64,000 nucleotides of DNA, from contig JAFYTO010000011.1 of the NCBI GenBank assembly GCA_017558825.1, positions 62,001 to 126,000 on the forward strand. Direction: 5' to 3'. The notes beneath the pieces were generated by a model. That model did no database searches and was not told the DNA's origin. It was given only the letters and a program-made list of their open reading frames with translations. The first letter of the stretch is position 1. Every line of letters starts with the position of its first letter. Source of the DNA: Clostridia bacterium (GTDB lineage Bacteria; Bacillota; Clostridia; Christensenellales; Borkfalkiaceae). Of this stretch, positions 42,343 to 50,798 are shown piece by piece. The position numbers and the translations under genes were made by a program.

Positions 42343-42371
42343 AAAAGTCTGGTATTTAGCGCCAGACTTTT
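42343..42371. terminator. bidirectional terminator ending the ten-gene operon
   Basis: A 10-bp stem AAAAGTCTGG/CCAGACTTTT (42343-42352, 42362-42371) followed by TTTATATT; the left arm's A's serve the converging minus-strand channel gene. Confidence 0.88.
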
Positions 42372-42407
42372 TTATATTATTTTTTAAGTTAAAGAATAGG
42401 TTGCAAA

Positions 42408-44243
42408 TTAATATTTTATTAAAACCAATTCGTCTTCTTTATATAATTTTATTTCTTCAAATTTATCCATTTCATCACATAAGAATATAATATCCTTATC
42501 GCTTTTATGCTTAATTCCTATGCACATAGCCGTTTTGTTGGATGCAAAATAAAAAGATTGCACTAGTTCCGACTTGTTAGAAAAAGTAATAAACGATGAA
42601 TTGAATTCCAAAACATCTGACACTGTTACAATGTCTAAATCTATGCTATCGGTGCTGTTTTCTTCATTTGTAGATATTAAATCACGGTAGAACTTTTTAG
42701 AGCCAGGGTGAGTTAATAATTGAACCATAAACAAAGATATAATGCGGTTTGAAACTATAACAGACATTACGCCAAAGTTTTGTAATGAATTTAAGTTTGA
42801 AGGATTTGTTATTTCCGCAAAAATTTCAGTTCTATCATCAATGCAGCCGTTTAATTTAAATGAAAGTGCAGATAAGAAAATGTCTTCATCTTGATTTTTT
42901 ACACTTGCGTCATCAGATGAAAGAAACAATATTTTCTTTTTGCCTGTTGTATTCTTTATTTGTTCAGCTATTTTTTCTATATTTTGATTGTAAGAATATG
43001 AACAGCAAGTTATTTTTGTATTGTAAAGCTTATTGTATTGGTTTAACTCATCAATAACAAACTTGGAATTTCCTGACTGTGAAAATATGAAAACGGTAAA
43101 ATTTTCATTTTCTATTTTATTTTTATAACTTAAAGGCTTAACAAACGACTGTTGATTTTCTCTTTTGCCTAACGTTTGCTTATTGTCAGACAAAATGTAT
43201 AATTGGTCAACGCTTAACTTTCCATTATTGTCCATCTCTTCATCGTCATCGTAATTAATTATTGGAATACAGTCATTGTAAGTGTATAAAGCATCGTCTA
43301 TATTCATTGGAGCAATGCCGTAAAATTCGCAACCATCATAAGATAATAAATTATGGTATAGCATGCTAAAAGAAGAATTTATAATGGTTTTTCCTAAGAT
43401 ATGTCCCAAAACAGAATTGTGAGAAAATACTATTATTCTTTTGTTCAAATCCTTATTTATGGTGTCTAGCAACTGCTCTATCTTAATAACGGTATCATTA
43501 TTTTCAGCTTCTACAACAATGTTTGCTTTTTTAGCAATATTCATTATTGAGAATAATGATTTTAACGCGCTAATATCATTTGCAGACATAGCGTGGCTTT
43601 CATCATTTTCTATATTGGAAAGCAAAATACCTATGTATTTTGCTTTATCTAAAGATATATCGCTTAAATGCTTAGTAGAATTAGGATCGCCGTTTTTAAT
43701 AAAAAGCCTAATATTTTTCATCTTCTTTTGATTTTCTGTGAAAATATTTTGGATTGAATTTAAAACTGTATCTTTGTCTTCTTCTGTAAGTATAACTATG
43801 TTTTTAGAACCGTCTAAAAAAGATAAATCATACACTAAATGAGCGCCTATAGACGACCAATTTAAAAAAACGTAGTGATTTGCAAGATTGATTTTGCCTA
43901 AATTGTTAAGACGTTTATCTATTGTAGATTGAAGGATATCTGTAGTAAAACCAATTAAAGCGCCTGAAAATATAACCATTTGAATTACGGTTAAAAATAT
44001 TTTTATAATGAAGCACGCCAAATCTTCTTGTTGATTAACAAAGTCATAAATTCCATCTGCACTCATAGTATAAGTGAAAATGTATGCCAGCTCACTAAAA
44101 AAGTTATTTCCAGATATCAGCGATAAAATTGCTGTAAATATAAAAATTACAACAAGATTAATTGCCACTAAAGAAATGGCAATTGCCATTCTTGGATGTG
44201 AATACCATAACAACATTAATTTATTAGTTTTATCTTTTGTCAT
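42408..44243 (-). CDS. CASTOR/POLLUX-like ion channel with RCK-type domains
   Basis: The 611-residue product has two or three membrane helices in the first ~125 residues (MAIAISLVAINLVVIFIFTA and FIIKIFLTVIQMVIFSGALI) with a pore-like segment between them (LAYIFTYTMSADGIYDF) that lacks a TVGYG potassium filter. The cytosolic part has two RCK/TrkA-N-like halves. NHYVFLNWSSIGAHLVYDL, IVILTEEDKDTVLNSI and LFIKNGDPNSTKHLSDISL match the conserved CASTOR/POLLUX/SYM8 region. The ATG at 44243 is chosen because AGGAG lies 9 nt before it; an upstream ATG at 44267 has no site. The gene converges on the ten-gene operon. It may be its companion effector, or merely a neighbour. Confidence 0.8.
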   Translation of the reverse strand: MTKDKTNKLMLLWYSHPRMAIAISLVAINLVVIFIFTAILSLISGNNFFSELAYIFTYTMSADGIYDFVNQQEDLACFIIKIFLTVIQMVIFSGALIGFTTDILQSTIDKRLNNLGKINLANHYVFLNWSSIGAHLVYDLSFLDGSKNIVILTEEDKDTVLNSIQNIFTENQKKMKNIRLFIKNGDPNSTKHLSDISLDKAKYIGILLSNIENDESHAMSANDISALKSLFSIMNIAKKANIVVEAENNDTVIKIEQLLDTINKDLNKRIIVFSHNSVLGHILGKTIINSSFSMLYHNLLSYDGCEFYGIAPMNIDDALYTYNDCIPIINYDDDEEMDNNGKLSVDQLYILSDNKQTLGKRENQQSFVKPLSYKNKIENENFTVFIFSQSGNSKFVIDELNQYNKLYNTKITCCSYSYNQNIEKIAEQIKNTTGKKKILFLSSDDASVKNQDEDIFLSALSFKLNGCIDDRTEIFAEITNPSNLNSLQNFGVMSVIVSNRIISLFMVQLLTHPGSKKFYRDLISTNEENSTDSIDLDIVTVSDVLEFNSSFITFSNKSELVQSFYFASNKTAMCIGIKHKSDKDIIFLCDEMDKFEEIKLYKEDELVLIKY

Positions 44244-44330
44244 ATTAGTTGCTCCTAAGTGAAACATTGCCTATTAGTAATATAGAGCAAAATGTAATAA
44301 TGTAATGCTATTTCAATGTTAATTGTCGAT

Positions 44331-44360
44331 ATTATAGCATAAGTTATAAAAAAATACAAT
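44331..44360 (-). promoter_or_regulatory. promoter of the channel gene
   Basis: On the minus strand TTGTAT (44355-44360), 18-bp spacer, TATAAT (44331-44336). It leaves a leader of ~80 nt in which I see no regulatory fold. Confidence 0.5.
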
Positions 44361-44386
44361 ATTTAAAATTTAATTTAAACGTTTCA

Positions 44387-44420
44387 AAAAAGCAAAATTT
44401 TTTGCTTGCTTTTTTAATTT
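44387..44420. terminator. AT-rich hairpin between channel gene and sugar operon
   Basis: Stem AAAAAAGCAA/TTGCTTTTTT (44387-44396, 44406-44415) followed by AATTTTT. No plus-strand gene precedes it, so it may shield the operon downstream from antisense transcripts. Apart from this and the promoters the 311-nt gap (44244-44554) holds nothing more that I can support. Confidence 0.45.
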
Positions 44421-44425
44421 TTGCC

Positions 44426-44454
44426 TTGACTTTACCTTGCACATAATGTATCAT
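44426..44454 (+). promoter_or_regulatory. promoter of the aminotransferase/sugar operon
   Basis: TTGACT (44426-44431), 17-bp spacer, TATCAT (44449-44454). A perfect inverted repeat overlaps its downstream edge. The leader to the ATG at 44555 is ~94 nt. Confidence 0.65.
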
Positions 44455-44469
44455 ATAACATAGTTATAT
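44453..44469. promoter_or_regulatory. palindromic operator candidate of the sugar operon
   Basis: ATATAAC-ATA-GTTATAT is a perfect 7-bp inverted repeat with a 3-nt centre. It starts at the end of the -10 box and covers the predicted transcription start, as a repressor site would. The family of the regulator cannot be told; no regulator gene is adjacent. Confidence 0.55.
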
Positions 44470-44554
44470 AGTCACGCAAAAAAAGCAGGTAAACCCTAAA
44501 AAATTCTGCTTTAAAGTGTAAAAATTACGTAGATTTGCTTGTGGAGAGTATTTT

Positions 44555-45841
44555 ATGTTTGAGAAAGGTTTATTATTTGAAAACGATTTTCAAAAACAAT
44601 TAAAATCACAATTTTATAACGTTGATGCGGACCCTACATTTGGCGAGCGTATATTCTTTGAAAATTCCGGCGGTTCGTTAAGGCTTAAAGCTTGTGTTGA
44701 AAAGAAAGCGGAAATTGAAGCCTTTCCAGACTGTCCTGAGCGTATTCACGCACGTTCACTTTATTTAAAAGGTTTAGTAGAAACGGGAACAAAGGAAATT
44801 TTAGAAATTATATTCGGCGCAAAAAGCGGCGCTTTAATGACCGAACTTACCGCATCTCAAACAATGTTCCAGCTCGTTGGCATTATTATGGAAAACGTGC
44901 CTGGCAAAAACGCGGTAGTTTCTTCAATAGAGCACCCTTCCGCTTACGACGCTATTGAATATTATTGCAATAAAACGGGTAGAGAAATGCGCGTTGTGCC
45001 TGCAAACACAAAAACAGGCGGCATTGACGTTGACGAAGTTATTAAATTAGTTGATAAAGATACGGCGCTTTTAAGCATTATGTCTGCTTCTAACATATCC
45101 GGCAATATTATGGATATTAAGGAAATTGTTAGGCGCGCCCGTGAAATTAAGCCGGACTTATTTATTATTAGTGATATGGTGCAACACGCGCCGCACTGCG
45201 CAATGGACGTTGACGAACTTGGTTTAGACGGCGCTAACTTTGCTCCATACAAATTCTTTGGTTTACGCGGCTGTGGTTTTTGTTACGTTTCAGATAGAGT
45301 TGCAAAATTCCCACACCACAAATTGCTTGCAAAACCGCAAGAAGTTTTTGAACTTGGTACGTCTGCTCCCGCTAATTTTGCAGCCGTTATGGAAATTATA
45401 AATTACGTTTGCTCTATCGGCGAGCATTATATTGGCAAAAAGTCAAGAAAAGAAACTTACCGCGAAGGTATGAGAAGAATTCACCTTCAAGAAAGGGCGC
45501 TTTTATATAGACTACTTGAAGGCACTGACGAAGTTAAAGGTTTAAGGCACATAGACGGCGTAACCGTTTACGTTGATACGGAAGATATTACGCAAAAAGA
45601 CTTGATTATTGCTATGGGTATTGACGGTGTTGACTTTACTAAAACTGTTGCGGAATATCAAAAGCGTGGCGTAACCGTATATGAAAGAATTAATACAAGC
45701 ATTTACTCAAAGCGTATTGTTGAAGCGATTGGAATTGAGGGGGCAATAAGGGTTTCGCCACTTCATTGCCATGGCGTAGAAGATATTGACAAGTTCTTAA
45801 AAATTACCGCTCAAATGGTGGAAGATTTTAAAAACAACTAA
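44555..45841 (+). CDS. class V aminotransferase-fold PLP enzyme (cysteine-desulfurase-like)
   Basis: The 428-residue protein has the fold-type I, class V pattern: IFFENSGGSLRL near the N-terminus, the PLP-phosphate region TASQTMFQLVG, SSIEHPSAYDAIEYYC, the cofactor Asp in ISDMVQHAPHCAMDVDELG, and Lys233 in APYKFFGLRGCGF, which forms the Schiff base. No catalytic Cys loop of SufS/IscS type is obvious, so a transaminase, lyase or kynureninase-like reaction is more likely than sulfur transfer. It is the first gene of an operon with a ceramidase-like protein, YjbQ, sugar kinase, transporter and isomerase. A possible job is processing an amino-sugar or amino-acid conjugate. A GGAG site lies before the ATG. 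Confidence 0.8.
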   Translation: MFEKGLLFENDFQKQLKSQFYNVDADPTFGERIFFENSGGSLRLKACVEKKAEIEAFPDCPERIHARSLYLKGLVETGTKEILEIIFGAKSGALMTELTASQTMFQLVGIIMENVPGKNAVVSSIEHPSAYDAIEYYCNKTGREMRVVPANTKTGGIDVDEVIKLVDKDTALLSIMSASNISGNIMDIKEIVRRAREIKPDLFIISDMVQHAPHCAMDVDELGLDGANFAPYKFFGLRGCGFCYVSDRVAKFPHHKLLAKPQEVFELGTSAPANFAAVMEIINYVCSIGEHYIGKKSRKETYREGMRRIHLQERALLYRLLEGTDEVKGLRHIDGVTVYVDTEDITQKDLIIAMGIDGVDFTKTVAEYQKRGVTVYERINTSIYSKRIVEAIGIEGAIRVSPLHCHGVEDIDKFLKITAQMVEDFKNN

Positions 45842-45842
45842 A

Positions 45843-45855
45843 AAGGCAAAGCCTT
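45843..45855 (+). other. small intercistronic hairpin
   Basis: AAGGC-AAA-GCCTT lies right after the aminotransferase stop. It has no T-run, so it is more likely an mRNA stability or processing element than a terminator. Confidence 0.3.
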
Positions 45856-45885
45856 AAATTATAAATATGACAAGGAGAAACTAAA

Positions 45886-47406
45886 ATGTCAAAAGTAAAA
45901 ATCGGTTGGTGCGAAAAAGACATAACCCCAAGTGAGAAGATTAGCCTTGCAGGCCAATTCTTTGAAAGAATTTCAAACGAAGTTGAATCTCCGTTAACAG
46001 TAACTGCTTTTGCAGTTGAGAGCAATGACGAACAAATGGTTATAGTTAGTTGCGACCTTGGCGGTATTAGCGGAAGACTTAACGACTTAGTTAAAGAAAA
46101 AATTGCGGAAAGCAAAATTATTAATCCAGACAAAGTTCTTTTAAGTGCAATACATACGCATACTTCTTATACTTTGCCAGGTCAATCTATATTGGCTAAA
46201 AAAGTAGCCCAATTAACTAATGCTGACTCTACTTTAGGTGCTGTGAACTACCTTAAAAGCGTTCTTCCTGAAGATATGGAGTACAAGCCTTTAGTTAGCA
46301 ATGAAAAAGCGCAAGCCCCTGAAGTTTCGCTTAAATTCGTTGCAGGCAAAATTGTTGAAGCAGTTAAAGAAGCGTGGGAAAATAGACAAGAAGCATACTA
46401 TCAAAACGCGTTTGGTAGAGCGGCTGTTGGTATGAACCGTAGAGTTGTTTACGATGACGGCTCTGCAAAAATGTGGGGCGACGTAAACAAGGCGAACTTT
46501 GTTGAACTTGAAGGCGGTAACGACTCTGGTATAGAACTTATTTACACTTTTGATAAAAATAAAGAATTGACGGGCGTTGTTGCAAATATTGCTTGCCCAT
46601 CTCAAGTAGTTGAACACAGAAGTTTCATTTCTTCTGACTACTGGGGAAAAGTTAAAGAAAATTTAGAAAAGAAATTTGGTAGAAAAATTAACGTTTTAGG
46701 TTTATGCTCCGCCGCAGGCGACCAATGCCCAAGAGATATGATACGTTGGGTTAACCCTGAAACACATATTGACGACCCACATATTGAAAGAGACGTTTAT
46801 ATTGAAAGAATTGCAGACCCTTCAATGTTTGACGTTTCCGGTTTAAAACTCGTTGGTAAAAGAATTTCTAACGAAATTATTAACGTTTTTGAAGAATTAG
46901 ACGACAATTACAAAGACGAAGGCATTTTAATTCACGAAACGGTTAACTTATCTCTTCCACTTCGCCGTGTAACTATCAAAGAATATGAAGAATCTAAAAA
47001 CGCTATAGACTCGTTTATTGAAAAAAATCGTGGCAAAAAAGTTACTTTTGAAGATACTGCAAGGCTTTATATTCACTCTGGTAACGTTGACAGATACAAC
47101 GTTCAACAAAAAGTAAACACTGTTGAACCTGAAATTCACTTTATTCGTTTTGGCGATATTGCTATTGCAACTAACCCGTTTGAACTTTTCCTTGACTACG
47201 GCAACCAAATTAGGGCAAGAAGTTTAGCAAAACAAACTATTTTAATTCAACTTGCTTGCGGTCAAGGCGGATACTTACCAACCAAAAAAGCAGAACAAGG
47301 TAGCCACTATTCGGCATACGTCTCAAGCGGTTTCGTTGGTCACGAAGGTGGCGATATTCTTGTTAGAACTACGCTTGAACGCATCAATTCAATGTTTAAA
47401 AAATAA
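45886..47406 (+). CDS. neutral/alkaline ceramidase-like protein, N-terminal domain type
   Basis: The 506-residue protein resembles the catalytic N-terminal domain of neutral ceramidase (Ceramidase_alk-like): the opening VKIGWCEKDITPSEKISLAG, VSCDLGGIS, AIHTHTSYTLPG with zinc-binding His residues, CSAAGDQCPRDM in the middle, and LACGQGGYLPTKKAEQ toward the end. It has no signal peptide, so it would act inside the cell. In bacteria such proteins are mostly uncharacterised amidases and often lie in sugar catabolic operons. It would supply amide hydrolysis upstream of the kinase and isomerase. The RBS is AAGGAG. The ORF continues in step with the neighbours and has no disruption. Confidence 0.75.
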   Translation: MSKVKIGWCEKDITPSEKISLAGQFFERISNEVESPLTVTAFAVESNDEQMVIVSCDLGGISGRLNDLVKEKIAESKIINPDKVLLSAIHTHTSYTLPGQSILAKKVAQLTNADSTLGAVNYLKSVLPEDMEYKPLVSNEKAQAPEVSLKFVAGKIVEAVKEAWENRQEAYYQNAFGRAAVGMNRRVVYDDGSAKMWGDVNKANFVELEGGNDSGIELIYTFDKNKELTGVVANIACPSQVVEHRSFISSDYWGKVKENLEKKFGRKINVLGLCSAAGDQCPRDMIRWVNPETHIDDPHIERDVYIERIADPSMFDVSGLKLVGKRISNEIINVFEELDDNYKDEGILIHETVNLSLPLRRVTIKEYEESKNAIDSFIEKNRGKKVTFEDTARLYIHSGNVDRYNVQQKVNTVEPEIHFIRFGDIAIATNPFELFLDYGNQIRARSLAKQTILIQLACGQGGYLPTKKAEQGSHYSAYVSSGFVGHEGGDILVRTTLERINSMFKK

Positions 47407-47420
47407 GCGAACAATTCGCT
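47406..47420 (+). other. small intercistronic hairpin
   Basis: AGCGAA-CAA-TTCGCT overlaps the stop codon of the ceramidase-like gene. A weak A/T-rich tail follows. It may mark an mRNA 3' end or a processing site inside the operon. Confidence 0.3.
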
Positions 47421-47454
47421 AAAATAAAAATAAATTTTTTAGGAGAAAAAAATT

Positions 47455-48075
47455 ATGGAATTTAAAGTATTTCAAAAAGAAATTGAACTTCAATCAAGAG
47501 GCTGGAGACCAACTTTCCACGACGTTACTAGCGACATTTTAAAAATCGTTGCAGAATCAGGTGTTAAAAACGGCACTGTAACTATTGCATCACACCACAC
47601 TACTTGTTCAGTAATGGTTCAAGAATGCTCACACGATATTGATAAATACGATTTAGAATATTTACAACACGATTTAGTAAAAATTATGCAAAAACTTGTT
47701 CCAAATTATAGCGAAACTAACGAGTATATGCACCCAGGCCCAATCCATACTCAATTCGGCAGATATGTAAACGAACCAGGCGACTTTACTTCTTTAAATA
47801 CAGACGGTCACCTTCGTTCAGTATTCTTTGGCAGAAGCGAAACTATGACTATTAAAGACGGCGTATTAGACGGTGGCGAATTTGCTCACGTTTACTTTAT
47901 CGACTGGGACCAAGTTAGAGCTAGAAGACGTCAACTTAACGTAACAGTTATGGGTACGGCAGAAGCTATTAACGATAGAAAATATAATGATGGTAAAGTA
48001 GTTAACACGTTAAGAAAATATACTGAAGAAGAAAAAGCTTATGACGTTCACTACGACCTTCAATGGAAAAAATAA
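47455..48075 (+). CDS. YjbQ/UPF0047-family protein
   Basis: The 206-residue protein has the YjbQ core: VTIASHHTTCSVMVQE, LQHDLVKIM, SLNTDGHLRSVFFG, and the final IDWDQVRARRRQLNVTVMG. It is longer than typical YjbQ (~135-140 aa), with extra N- and C-terminal residues, as in a subgroup that occurs with ceramidase-like genes. The family shows weak thiamine-phosphate synthase activity, but its real role is unclear; the His and Glu cluster suggests a metal-binding enzyme. Its stop codon overlaps the start of the kinase gene (TAATG), so the two are coupled. RBS AGGAG. Confidence 0.85.
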   Translation: MEFKVFQKEIELQSRGWRPTFHDVTSDILKIVAESGVKNGTVTIASHHTTCSVMVQECSHDIDKYDLEYLQHDLVKIMQKLVPNYSETNEYMHPGPIHTQFGRYVNEPGDFTSLNTDGHLRSVFFGRSETMTIKDGVLDGGEFAHVYFIDWDQVRARRRQLNVTVMGTAEAINDRKYNDGKVVNTLRKYTEEEKAYDVHYDLQWKK

Positions 48076-49490
48076 TGAGTAAAAATTTACTCGGTATAGA
48101 TTTTGGTACAACGTCTTTAAAAGCCTGTCTTTTTAACGAAGACGGCGTTAGACTTGCTACCGAATCTGTACAATACGAACTTATTACAAAAGGTGAGTTT
48201 ATTGAATTTGACGCGGAAGAATTTTATAACGTTGTTGTAGGCGTTATTGAAAAAATTTCCGCCAAATTCAAAATAGATGCTCTTTCCGTTGATACTCAAG
48301 GCGAAACGCTTATAGTTGTTGATAAAAACGGCAAGCCTTTAATGAACGCGATTATTTGGCTTGACAATCGCGCTGAAAAACAAGCGCTTGAAATGGAAAG
48401 GCTTTTTGGCGTAGAAAAAATCTACACTTTAACAGGGCAGGCGGAAATACCTGCCGGATACCCTGCGCCTAAAATCAAGTGGCTTGAGCAAAATATGCCT
48501 GAAGTTTTTAATAAGGCTGATAAATTTTTGCTTTTAGAAGACTATATAGTATATCGTTTAACGGGTAAAGCGGTTGGCTCACGCTCACTTTACGCTTCTT
48601 CGCTTTTAATGGATATCCATACGGGCGAATATATTGATGAAATTTTAAATTACCTTAATATCACTAAAGCGCAACTCCCTATTTTACAAGAAAGTGGCGA
48701 AGTTGTTGGCGAATATAAAGGTATTAAAGTTTGCACAAGCGCACTTGACCAAATTGCTGGTATTACGGGTGCGGGCGTTATAGACCTAGGTATTATGAGT
48801 GAAACCACGGGCACTTCGCTTGCAGTTTGCGCTCTTACGGAAAAATTTCCACCATATTATGAAGGCTTAAAAGTTTCCACTTATTACGTTAAAAAAGGAG
48901 TTTACTGTCTTTTAATGTGGGCACCTACTGCGGGCGCAACTTTAGAGTGGTTTAAGCGAACTTTTTGTAACGGCGAAGATTATGCTAAGTTAAACGAATA
49001 CGCTGAAAGCGTGCCTTGTGGTTCGGAAGGTCTAATTTGCGTTCCACATCTTTGTGGTACGGTTATGCCGGAAAACTTGCCAAACGCAAAGGGAACTTTC
49101 TTTGGAATGGAATTAAAGCATAACAAAGGGCATTTTATTCGTTCTATAATGGAATCTATTGCCTACACTATTAAAGAATTCGTTGACTTTATGAACGTTG
49201 ACGTTAGTGAAATTCGTTCTATGGGTGGCGGAGCAAAAAGCAAACTTTGGTGCGAAATTAAAGCAAGCGTACTTTCTAAAAATATTGCAACGTTAAAGGA
49301 AAACGAAACAGCGTGCCTTGGCAGTGCAATTTTTGCGGGCGTTGGCATAAAGGTGTTTGAAAGCGTAAAGCAAGCGTCAGACAAAATTATATCAAAAAAT
49401 CTTTCATACTCACCTGTTTATGATGAATATGGAAAGTTATATTCAAAATATAAACAAAGTAAGGAAAGAATCCTTGATTTACACAAGTAA
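48075..49490 (+). CDS. FGGY-family carbohydrate kinase (xylulokinase-like)
   Basis: The 471-residue protein has the ATPase signatures of FGGY kinases: LGIDFGTTSLKACLFNEDG at the start, AIIWLDNRA, LLEDYIVYRLTGK, the catalytic Asp in ALDQIAGITGAG, SETTGTSLAVC, and MGGGAKSKLW for the adenosine site. Length fits xylulokinase or a related kinase for a ketose. I use ATG 48075, which overlaps the yjbQ stop by one base, rather than an ATG at 48063 inside that gene. It would phosphorylate the ketose made by the isomerase encoded two genes later. The specific sugar cannot be read from sequence by eye. Confidence 0.85.
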   Translation: MSKNLLGIDFGTTSLKACLFNEDGVRLATESVQYELITKGEFIEFDAEEFYNVVVGVIEKISAKFKIDALSVDTQGETLIVVDKNGKPLMNAIIWLDNRAEKQALEMERLFGVEKIYTLTGQAEIPAGYPAPKIKWLEQNMPEVFNKADKFLLLEDYIVYRLTGKAVGSRSLYASSLLMDIHTGEYIDEILNYLNITKAQLPILQESGEVVGEYKGIKVCTSALDQIAGITGAGVIDLGIMSETTGTSLAVCALTEKFPPYYEGLKVSTYYVKKGVYCLLMWAPTAGATLEWFKRTFCNGEDYAKLNEYAESVPCGSEGLICVPHLCGTVMPENLPNAKGTFFGMELKHNKGHFIRSIMESIAYTIKEFVDFMNVDVSEIRSMGGGAKSKLWCEIKASVLSKNIATLKENETACLGSAIFAGVGIKVFESVKQASDKIISKNLSYSPVYDEYGKLYSKYKQSKERILDLHK

Positions 49491-49501
49491 GTAGGGGCAG
49501 T

Positions 49502-50782
49502 ATGAAAACGGTAAAAACTAAACTTGAAGTAAAGCAAAATCAATTAGTAGCAGTATGCCTTTTTATGTATTTTGCAATGATGGCGGCAAAGCAAATTTTT
49601 ACAGCTGAAGTTGTTGAAATTATTGACGTATTTGAAACGACCGCCTCAAAAGTTAGCCTTGCAAACTTGCTGTATTATTTGACTTATGCAATAATGCAAG
49701 TAGCACTAATTTTCTTTATTGATAAAATTAGGTTAAAAACATATTTGGCAATAACAGCGGGTCTTTCTTCAATTTTTACCGTGCTCATAGGCATAATAGG
49801 AACGCTTGGCGTTTCTATTATCTACCTATTTGTAATATTTGCATTAAACGGAATACTTCAAGCTGGTATTTACGGTTGCTCTGTAAAATTATTTAACAAA
49901 TACTTAACAAAAGAGCAATATTTTAATGCAATTAAACTTATACAACTTGGGCAAAGCGTTGCTATGATATTATCATACACAATATCTGCCTATTTTGTAT
50001 CAATTTCTAAATGGGAAATGCCATTTATCATAGTAGGTTTAGTATTTTTACTTTCGGTAATAGTGTTTTATATTTCGGTATCTTCAATTACAAGATATAT
50101 TAGAGATAATAGACCTGTTGGCGAATATGGCACCGTGCAAGTAGAAGAAGATAAAGGTGCAGCGCCAAACGCTCAGGTTAAAAAACTTTTATTTACTTTT
50201 CTTATAATTATTTGCGTTATGAGCGTATTTAATTATTGCGCGTATTACGGATTAAACGGTTGGATTTCTAAACTGTTATATGACGAGTATAACGTAGATA
50301 AAGCATACTCTATACTTATATCGGTGGGAATAAATATTCTTATTTCAATATTTACAGTAGTTGGCATAAACGTGGCGTTAAAATTAAAAAACTGCTTACA
50401 TTTAACGGTTTTTTCTTCGTGCGTAAGCGTAGTTTTTGCTCTTGCATTATCTTTCTTTTTTAGGGCAAGCGCGGTATTAACAATGCTATTATGCTTACTA
50501 TATATGATTATGAATAAAGTTGGTGCGTCGGCTTTTTCAAGCATTACCGCTTATAAACTGCGCGCCATTATTGAGCCTGGCAAATATTCGTTTTTAAGTA
50601 ACGCGTTTGCTTCGCTCGGCGCTTGTATAGGCCCAACTATATTAAGCGTTATATTTGAGGCTTTTAATTGGGAAAGTTCGTTTTTAACTTTAGCAATTAT
50701 CGCCTTTATTGTGGCAATATTAACGGCTATGCTTATAGCAACCGAAAATAAACTTACCCTTACTCATAAAAAAGGGGAATAG
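49502..50782 (+). CDS. MFS transporter (sugar or conjugate uptake)
   Basis: The 426-residue protein has 11-12 hydrophobic segments spread over its length (e.g. LVAVCLFMYFAMMAAKQIF, IYLFVIFALNGILQAGIYG and AIIAFIVAILTAMLIATE) and a charged central loop (~200-225), the usual major facilitator architecture; it is reminiscent of the GlpT/UhpT organophosphate group by the YYGLNGW block. It sits between the kinase and the isomerase, so its cargo is probably the sugar or sugar conjugate degraded by the operon. It lies in the cytoplasmic membrane. It starts 11 nt after the kinase stop and ends 16 nt before the isomerase. Confidence 0.8.
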   Translation: MKTVKTKLEVKQNQLVAVCLFMYFAMMAAKQIFTAEVVEIIDVFETTASKVSLANLLYYLTYAIMQVALIFFIDKIRLKTYLAITAGLSSIFTVLIGIIGTLGVSIIYLFVIFALNGILQAGIYGCSVKLFNKYLTKEQYFNAIKLIQLGQSVAMILSYTISAYFVSISKWEMPFIIVGLVFLLSVIVFYISVSSITRYIRDNRPVGEYGTVQVEEDKGAAPNAQVKKLLFTFLIIICVMSVFNYCAYYGLNGWISKLLYDEYNVDKAYSILISVGINILISIFTVVGINVALKLKNCLHLTVFSSCVSVVFALALSFFFRASAVLTMLLCLLYMIMNKVGASAFSSITAYKLRAIIEPGKYSFLSNAFASLGACIGPTILSVIFEAFNWESSFLTLAIIAFIVAILTAMLIATENKLTLTHKKGE

Positions 50783-50798
50783 AAATTAGGAGAAAATT

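Noticed and set aside
20763-42371. Prophage or conjugative element as explanation for the ten-gene block
   Set aside because: No capsid, portal, terminase, tail, integrase, relaxase or type IV secretion genes could be recognised in it; the AAA and helicase genes are not of those types.
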